DNA of 16,151 nucleotides. Source: Tieghemiomyces parasiticus. Taxonomy: Eukaryota > Kickxellomycota > Dimargaritomycetes > Dimargaritales > Dimargaritaceae. Shown one piece after another: positions 9,795 through 16,151 of the stretch. The position numbers were made by a program, and so were the translations under genes. The notes beneath the pieces are model-generated. The model had not been told where the DNA came from. It searched no databases and saw only the letters and a list, made by a program, of their open reading frames with translations. Each line of letters begins with the position of its first letter. Position 1 is the first letter of the stretch. The stretch is from positions 1-16,151 of the forward strand of contig JANBPT010001029.1 in NCBI GenBank assembly GCA_027575765.1, written 5' to 3'.

Positions 9795-12172
9795 TGACCA
9801 GAATGGGACAGAAGGGAGTCCTTTTTCCCGTCCTACGTCTCTTCTTTCTCACCTTTCATCGGTGGCGGCCTTCCCCCCCTTCTCCCTTCCTGATGGGCCT
9901 GTACATGGCCTAACCTGTTATAATTGCGGTCAGCAGCTACCGCTCGACCATAAACCTAATCGACAAGCGCAAAAGTGACCAATGAGATGTAGGTTAGTAC
10001 CACAGTTATACTGTAGATCGAATATCGGCCGCAACCGCAGGGGTGGTTATGGTCTACGCCAGCCTCGTCCACATTCGTCGAGCGGCTGGATTTAAGCTGA
10101 GCTGGTCAGGTCGCCACGATGGCCCTATTATTATAACATGGAACCCGCGTCGCTGCTCAGGGAAACTCTTTGTAGCTCATCGCCTGTAGAGTGACTACGA
10201 TTTTGTTCCGCCTCTTCCGTGCAGGGCGGGCATGTGAGCCGCCTTGAAAAGACACAGCGGACGTCAGTGATGGCTAGCGGGTCATCATCGGGCTTATTGA
10301 AGCGTCAGATCATTATGATGACCTACCGATTGCAGACCTTGGTGATATGTCGAATTGCTCTCCTCCAATCTATTCTGTATAGCAAAAGTCTAGCAACTCG
10401 CCTGCCAGTCTGCATCTAACCCCCCCTCTCTGCTCGCTGATCTGAGAGGATTCTAGCGGCCGAGTCACACTGACCAGTTCGTGTTCCTCCAGCTGTCGCA
10501 ACCACTACCGGTAAGGGTGTGGGCAGGGGAGGAGGTCGGTGGTATGATCCTGGCCTAGCCTTCTAGTGATTTCACTTCATATCCTTTTGATAAGTCCGTC
10601 CGTGTGTCACTATCCTACCCTCATTTCTCCTTAGCGCGCTGGTGCGACATCTTTTTACAACCAGCTTGGGAAATTTCGTAGAGTAAGCTAGGGTCTGGCC
10701 GCCATGTACCGCCGACGTTCTTTATCAGGTGGCTCGGCTAGATGCCCCCTGTTGTCAGCAGGTCGATGGCAATAGTACAAGTGATATAATATAGAGCAGG
10801 TGAACGTTTCCAACCCAGGTATGGGCAGCTGGCGGTGGGCAATACAGAGGTAGCACATTGCACCAATACCAATAATTGACCATCAATAAGACGTGGTTGT
10901 GGTGGTGGCAACTTTCAGCGGCCCGTGTAGATAGTAAGCGCGGGAAGCGAGACGCTGGTCATCTCAAATTAGGGGACCAAGATTGTCCGGGGAAAGACGG
11001 TCAGATCGGCCATCGTAAGTGAGAATGTTGACGCTCGATAATCCAGCCCTTCCGGTTGCATTAGATTCCCGTGGTAGTGGAAGTCGATTTGCTCTTCCTA
11101 GTCGTGGGGCAGAAGCGCGTCGAGTGAGGGGGACAATTTCCACAGCTCATGTAGTCAACTTTTCCGGCCGCACGTCCTACTGGCTATCGAGCCAAAGGCC
11201 CATATTTGTAAGACGGGCCCGCGGCGGGAACAAAGGCTTAACATGAGACGGTATCTCCAGGGCAGATGGATGTAAAAAAGGGGCGGCGGTGGAGAGGAGA
11301 GTGAGAAGGCAAAAAAATCCCCAATCCGACTGGCGAAAGAAAGGAGACCTCCCCTTTTGCCTTTCAACGCAAGGATGGGGGACCGGGACCTGTCCGGGAC
11401 CCGCTAATGGCGGCGCCAGAGAGGTGAGCTGGCACACGCATCTTGTCCCCCCCGGTCCGAATGATCTTTGTGCCCTAGCCTCCTTTGCCTCAGCTCTCCA
11501 AGTATGGACCTATTCGTACTGCTCCCCTCCTGTTCTTTTCTTACGCCAGCCGACAACCCGGTGCCACACTCTTCGGCCCCTATAAAGGTGCCGTGTGGGC
11601 CCGGCCACCCACGCCCCCTCCTAACTCGTCGTCTCTGTATTATACCCTACCATTGCAGCGGCCATTTCTCTCTAGGTCTCTACTATAATCTTTCACATAG
11701 CTCATGGGCGTGTAATTATCCGTAGTGCATTCACTTTTCGTGCAATCTATTGTCTGCCGTTAGCCTACATCTTGAGACCCACCATAGGGGTCCTTTTTGC
11801 TCCGGCGGTTATTTTTGCCCCCCCCCTCTCAACGTAACACCCAGTTGATACTCCGGCACCTATCTCAGCCTTACCTTATCTAGCCCCATCTTCGCACCTC
11901 GACTTGTTTCTCTGTATTGGTCGTTCGCTTGTGTGTTTTCACCCAACAATTTGTGCAGTCACCTACTAATTACCCACATCACTCTCCAAGGTTTTATTAA
12001 GTGTCGATTTCGGATCCCACGAATAGTGTGCCTACAGTTTCTATTATCCGCTTTCGACGCGAGCACTGCCCAAGGAACAGGTGTATAATTTCGACCTCGG
12101 GCTAGTCCCGGCGACCTTGCACACACACGCTTTTCGGGTGCTTCCCTCCTATACAGCCTGCGTTCTGACGCC
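9795..12172. other. Long region without a recognisable gene; 5' flank of the 7TM gene
   Basis: I find no gene I can support in these ~2.4 kb. Open frames are short and have no splice partners or motifs. From about 11280 the + strand becomes alternately purine-rich and CT-rich, with TATAAAG at 11581-11587 and a long pyrimidine-rich run afterwards. This looks like the promoter and a long leader (possibly with a leader intron) of the 12173 gene. No tRNA, rRNA or mobile-element hallmark is visible. Confidence 0.45.
11581..11587 (+). promoter_or_regulatory. Candidate TATA box upstream of the 7TM gene
   Basis: TATAAAG sits in the CCCCTATAAAGG context and is followed by CT-rich DNA, like the H4 core promoter. 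It lies about 590 nt from the start codon at 12173, so if used it implies a long or spliced leader. A weaker alternative, GTATAATT at about 12083-12090, lies at a conventional distance from the start. Confidence 0.35.
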
Positions 12173-14667
12173 ATGCTTTCTAGTCTTGCCTACATTCTTC
12201 TGTTTGGCCCGCTTCTCTGTCGGGCCTGGCTGTATGTCACCGATAGTAATTCCAACGCCACCGTGGCCTATACGTCTGTGGACTATGAGGGCGACCCCGC
12301 GCCGTTCTATACCATGACGGGTATCGTACTGCCTATCGGAATCGAGTCTGGCTGCCGGTTGGTGGCGCCCGGCGAAACCTGGTCTCCCAAAACACTGGAT
12401 TACACGCTGGCCAATGGCACTCTCGCCAGCAGCGTCCAGTCCACTTTTCTACTCTTTGACCGCGACCAGGCCCAGGCCGGTGGCTGTCAGGGCTACATTG
12501 AGGTAAATCTTTTATATTCGTACTTTTGGATGGCAGTCCGATCACGGCTCGTTGTAAATCTGCTATGCCGCCGCTTTGGTCATCTTCGGGATCCATCAAG
12601 GTCGGGCTGCACTCCTTACCGTCATGACAGTTGTTAACGTGCTAAACTATATACCCCCGGGCCTACCCGACTATACTCCCATCACTCCACACGGTACCAT
12701 AACGCAGGTCATGCAGCAGATGCAGCGTCTCATCACGGCCATCGAGAGTAGGGCATATCCTACCGTCACTCTACTGCTGTTCGGAGCGCTCCTCGCCGAT
12801 AATCTCTATTTCGGTGGCTCTAGAGATGAATACTACGAGTCGTTCGCCAAAGACAAGCCCCACCAAGTCCAAGTGGCTTACCTTGGGCGGAACGTAGCCA
12901 ACCAACTCTCCGCCCGGGCGCAAGCCGAATTTCCCCTTTTAGCGACCGCGGCCGAAGGTAAGTCAGTCACCGACGGTCTTTGGCCATCTCCCCGGGCCTC
13001 GATAACCAAGACGAAGAGAACTATCCCTTTCCTAACACGTCGCGCTCGACCATTCCCTTACCACGCTATCTACCCTACCTAGATCCCGGCACCTGGAATC
13101 GCCTGGGAAACTCCCCCCTTGGTACCTCCATGGTCCTAATTCGTTATTTAATGGTGAGTATTTCCCCTCTCCTCAATCTGGCAGGCGCGCTTTAGCCGAC
13201 AGCACCGTACGCCAAGCTTGGTGGTGTCACCACGTACGTGTACTAACTACCGGCATCGTGCCACCCTATTTATCCTCGATAATTCGCCATTTTCCCCTGA
13301 CCCGCCCCTCTAGGTCATACCCGTGGGGTTTTTGACTCTCTACCACTTTGTACGGTTCCTTTACAATTTCCGTACTCTCCGGGACCGGCGGGTACTGCTT
13401 CTTCTCTGTATTATCCTGTTCCTCGTATCCTGCCTCGTTGCGCCCGTGGGCTATTCACAGGATCGCTATCAGGTTTTTGTTCGTTACATTGGCTGGCTGG
13501 CCGGGTTCTGTACCTACAGCTGGGTCCTCCTGAGCTGGTAAGTTTGACCCCCGAGCATTCGCTAGGCTTTGGACCCCTTATCCCAGCCGTGCGGTGTACT
13601 GACTCGCCCTCGCTGTTTATTCCACGTCATCCGTACCGCTTATCCAGGGCCAACATCATCCGTAAGACGCAAAAGCCGCGGTTCTGGCAGGCCTTCTACT
13701 ACATCATCTATGTAGGAATGGCGATGATGGTCTTCACGTCGATTATCAACTGTATCAACGCTGTGCTACTTGACGACATCACCAGCGCCATCCTGGGTAT
13801 TATCAACACAGTCATACTTCCGAGTATTCTGGTTCTACAAGCCATACTAATGTTGGTTTATGGTAAGTGGTCTCTCATATTAAGCATGTAGTTCTGTCCG
13901 GGCCTTCCACACCGACGATGGAGAAAAGGCCCGCTGTTACAGCCGATTATCGCATAGGTTCGTCAGGTAAATTAATAATCACCACTGTCTCATGGATCGA
14001 CCAACCCATGGTCCTTTATTACCCCCCTCTCCTTGTACTTGTTGTTCTCCTAGGGACGCGGTTTCTGCGCTATATTCAACGATTAGTGGGGTACGATGGT
14101 CTCCGCAAGACCTTCCGCAAGTTGACATACCTCTCCTACTGCACGTTCGCCGGCTACATCGTCATGGCCATATGTACCGTCTTAACCACCACCATGTTTA
14201 GCGGGTACTTGTGGGTATCCCCCGTACGGATTTATATCTATAATATCGCCGTAGCAGCTATGGCCGGGGTCACCCTATGGATCCTTCGGGTGCACGAGGA
14301 GCAACCCTTAGCGGCCAATCCGCAGACGATGCCTAGCGCCTCGACGCATTCACAGACTGAAACAGTGATGGACGAGGTCATTCCGGCCGGTCCCGGGGCG
14401 ACTGCAGGACTCAAGGTACCCCAGCTGGATACTGGCAGCTGTTCGGCTTCCATGTGCGAGGCCAGCCTTGGATCCGCCGCCACCTGTGTCCTACCCACTA
14501 AGGCTGATCTGTACAATTACCGGCTCCGCCAGGATAGTCTGGCGCAAAATGCCCATCAATCCTCGCCCGCCTTCCTTCACTACGACGATGTGGCCCTATC
14601 GAGCCCGAGTAGCCAGGCTCGACTACAAGGACCTCCGGACGCTACGGACCGTCCCAAATGTATCTAA
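12173..14667 (+). CDS. PA-like ectodomain seven-transmembrane receptor candidate (six exons)
   Basis: Model: exons 12173-12502, 12708-12957, 13083-13153, 13314-13537, 13648-13862, 14054-14667; 567 residues. Introns are 205, 125, 160, 110 and 191 nt, phases 0, 1, 0, 2, 1, with GTAAAT, GTAAGT, GTGAGT, GTAAGT, GTAAGT donors and CAG/TAG acceptors; each join keeps the frame. Residues 1-18 are a signal peptide. The ectodomain (~19-205) has PA-like features: C61, a hydrophobic strand TFLLFD then C105 (92-105), a strand TVTLLLFG (129-136) and VQVAYLGRNVANQLSAR (164-180); sequons are N28 and N81. Seven hydrophobic helices follow at about 207-232, 244-262, 272-293, 305-330, 338-363, 388-412 and 419-441, then a Ser/Pro/Gln-rich tail to 567. 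This gives N-outside, C-inside topology, as in GPCRs. I do not recognise the receptor family, ligand or G-protein coupling. The weakest junction is the start of exon 3 (alternatives at 13011 or 13017). Confidence 0.78.
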
Positions 14668-16014
14668 CGGCTGCTCCTTCGCCAACCTGGGGTGATCCAG
14701 TTTATTGAGTTGGATCGCCTCTAGGATCTCGGTTACCGCACGGACTTTCCTGTACAGCGCTTAATACATCTTCACATGCCCCGGTCACTGGACCTAGCGG
14801 TATACGCGTTTAAATATATCCGCATTGGATTACAAAATGGAACGGAAGCGCTAACATGACAAATGTGTACGGGAAGGGGAGGGGGTCAGAGTCACAGCCG
14901 CCAACGATCAAGGTGACGATGCGGGTACTAGTTCAATATTTGTATTGCGACTGCTGAGCAACACGGATGACCAAAGTTCTAGGCACTACAGGTGCTCTCC
15001 ACATACTAAAATGGGATGCTAAGTAAATAAAGGCAAATGGGATGGTAACGATAGCAATTCTCTGGAATGGGGTTGAGTAGGATGCTCCGTATACAAGACA
15101 ATTATATGATGGCCACATCTGCCTCATCCGTCCCAAAACTATATCCTTGCTGGGAGTGCACATATCGTCTCCTTCGCCCTAATCAGTGTACCAATGTGCG
15201 GTCGCCGTGAGACCCGTTTGTTCCAAGGCTCCCGTCTGCGCCGGTCCATATGCGTAGTTTCACGACGGTACACGAGGACGCAGTGAAGACGGAGAGATGG
15301 GGGGGGTTGTAGAGTGGCCGATGGTTGTTTCGGGGGCACTGCACGTCGTAATTCAAAGGGCATGTAACAAAGGATTTAGGGTGGATCCATACCGGCCATC
15401 GGGGCCATACAAAGACCATAATGATTGAAGGGATGCGAAAGAGAGGGAGGGGGAGGGCGACGAAAATTGGGCGGGAACTGGCGTGCCAAGGGGATAGTTT
15501 TGCAGAGCGGCCACTCCGCTTGTGGGGCCACTCTTTAAATACGGATTTTTCCGCCATTCGTTCGACGCGACCACATTTTAGCTTTTCCAATTCACCGATA
15601 CCAATTATTTCGACTCTCGTTTCATCACATCCCTGCATAGTATCATTTACCGTTTTCTGGACCTCCTTGCATTCTACGGCATCTCATGCATTACCTTTAC
15701 AGCAGTCCTATAATTTGACACTCCACACCTGCATTCCCTCTTGGCTTAATCCCCGTCCACACGTCTCACCGCTGCTGCCCTGCTCCTTTTATTTCTGCTT
15801 GACCGGCTCCAGTGACGTATTGCCATCCACTCTTTGCCTATTGGCCGTCACACCTCCATCGCTGTGAGCGTCTTCGTTCCACTGCAGTAACACATCTACA
15901 CATCGGCCCAGCCCCTCCCTTTCCACCTCGTCAAGTGTGCCCGAACCTGCACCTCGTTGGTTAACCGCGCACTACCTGCCGCCCGCCGACCAACCGGCGC
16001 CCTATGTCCTCAAC
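14668..16014. other. Intergenic region and 5' flank of the last gene
   Basis: I see no gene in these ~1.35 kb. An AATAAA at 15026-15031 is the first clear polyadenylation-like signal after the 7TM gene, about 360 nt past its stop. The - strand frames at 14933-15163 and 15183-15638 lack any motif. From 15540 the + strand is strongly pyrimidine-rich and looks like the leader of the gene starting at 16015. Confidence 0.45.
15534..15541 (+). promoter_or_regulatory. Candidate TATA-like element of the 3'-terminal gene
   Basis: TTTAAATA follows a GC-richer segment and precedes about 470 nt of CT-rich sequence leading to the ATG at 16015. The composition switch resembles that around the H4 TATA box, but the distance implies a long or spliced leader. 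Confidence 0.3.
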
Positions 16015-16151
16015 ATGCGTCTCGGCTCTCCCCTTGACAAATACCACAGCCTACTACGCGTTGTTTTTATTACGCTTCTAACACTCGGTACGGTGTCTGC
16101 CTGGATCACGGTAGTCGATCCAACCAACCCCCAGGCCGTCCAAACCTTTCC
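16015..16151 (+). CDS. Partial gene: N-terminus of a secretory-pathway protein, possibly a relative of the 7TM protein (cut by window end)
   Basis: The frame is open from ATG 16015 to the window edge (45 full codons plus 2 nt). Residues about 13-29 are hydrophobic (LLRVVFITLLTLGTVSA), preceded by Arg and Lys residues, and end in a good signal-peptidase site (VSA|W). The mature start AWITVVDPTN resembles AWLYVTDSNS at the mature start of the 12173 protein: Ala-Trp, a short beta-like run, Asp, then Asn. This similarity, the same strand and the adjacent position suggest another member of the PA-like receptor cluster. The stretch is too short to tell whether a RING or seven helices follow. A short overlapping ORF begins 11 nt upstream in another frame. 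Confidence 0.6.
   Translation, partial: MRLGSPLDKYHSLLRVVFITLLTLGTVSAWITVVDPTNPQAVQTF

Noticed and set aside
14998..15040. CACATACTAAAATGGGATGC loosely recalls U6 snRNA (ACATATACTAAAATTGG)
   Set aside because: The essential ACAGAGA box, the GATTAGCATGG segment and a terminal T-run are all missing.

Overview
The window is nuclear DNA of a fungus, probably an early-diverging lineage (Zoopagomycota or Mucoromycota type). The histone H4 at 1647-1958 carries fungal-type substitutions. The other genes are split by spliceosomal introns of roughly 110-225 nt with GTAAGT-like donors and pyrimidine-rich YAG acceptors, the intergenic DNA is CT-rich, and the genes are widely spaced. The exact lineage is an inference. 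All recognisable genes are on the + strand.

Layout. (1) 1-1480: no convincing gene; its right part is the GC-rich, CT-rich promoter region of histone H4. (2) 1482-2116: intronless histone H4 with a TATA box and an AATAAA signal. (3) 3262-5297: a two-exon gene for a 603-residue type I membrane protein with a signal peptide, a PA-like (protease-associated) ectodomain, one transmembrane helix and a cytosolic RING-H2 finger. (4) 5300-7900: about 2.6 kb with no confident gene, only a few weak ORFs. (5) 7906-9794: a three-exon paralogue of the same design (497 residues) with the RING-H2 at its extreme C-terminus. (6) 9795-12170: about 2.4 kb without a recognisable gene. (7) 12173-14667: a six-exon gene for a 567-residue protein with a signal peptide, a PA-like ectodomain holding two cysteines, seven predicted transmembrane helices and a ~125-residue cytosolic tail, so a GPCR-like receptor. 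(8) 14668-16014: intergenic and promoter sequence. (9) 16015-end: the first ~45 codons of another secretory-pathway protein whose mature N-terminus resembles that of the seven-helix protein.

The most interesting reading is that 3.2-16.2 kb is a tandem cluster of cell-surface or endomembrane proteins that share a PA-like ectodomain but differ in their membrane and cytosolic parts: two PA-TM-RING ubiquitin ligases, one PA-7TM receptor candidate, and probably a further relative cut by the window edge. In all three complete genes the PA region is interrupted by a phase-0 intron of about 204-224 nt. PA-TM-RING ligases are an established eukaryotic family (GRAIL/RNF128, RNF13). A PA-like domain on a seven-helix protein beside them is not an architecture I recognise. 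A functional link between the ligases and the receptor (for example shared ligand or cargo recognition, or receptor ubiquitination) is speculation from proximity and the shared domain.

Gene models were spliced by eye, using reading frame, splice motifs and continuity of protein features. No alignment, domain search or transcript evidence was available.
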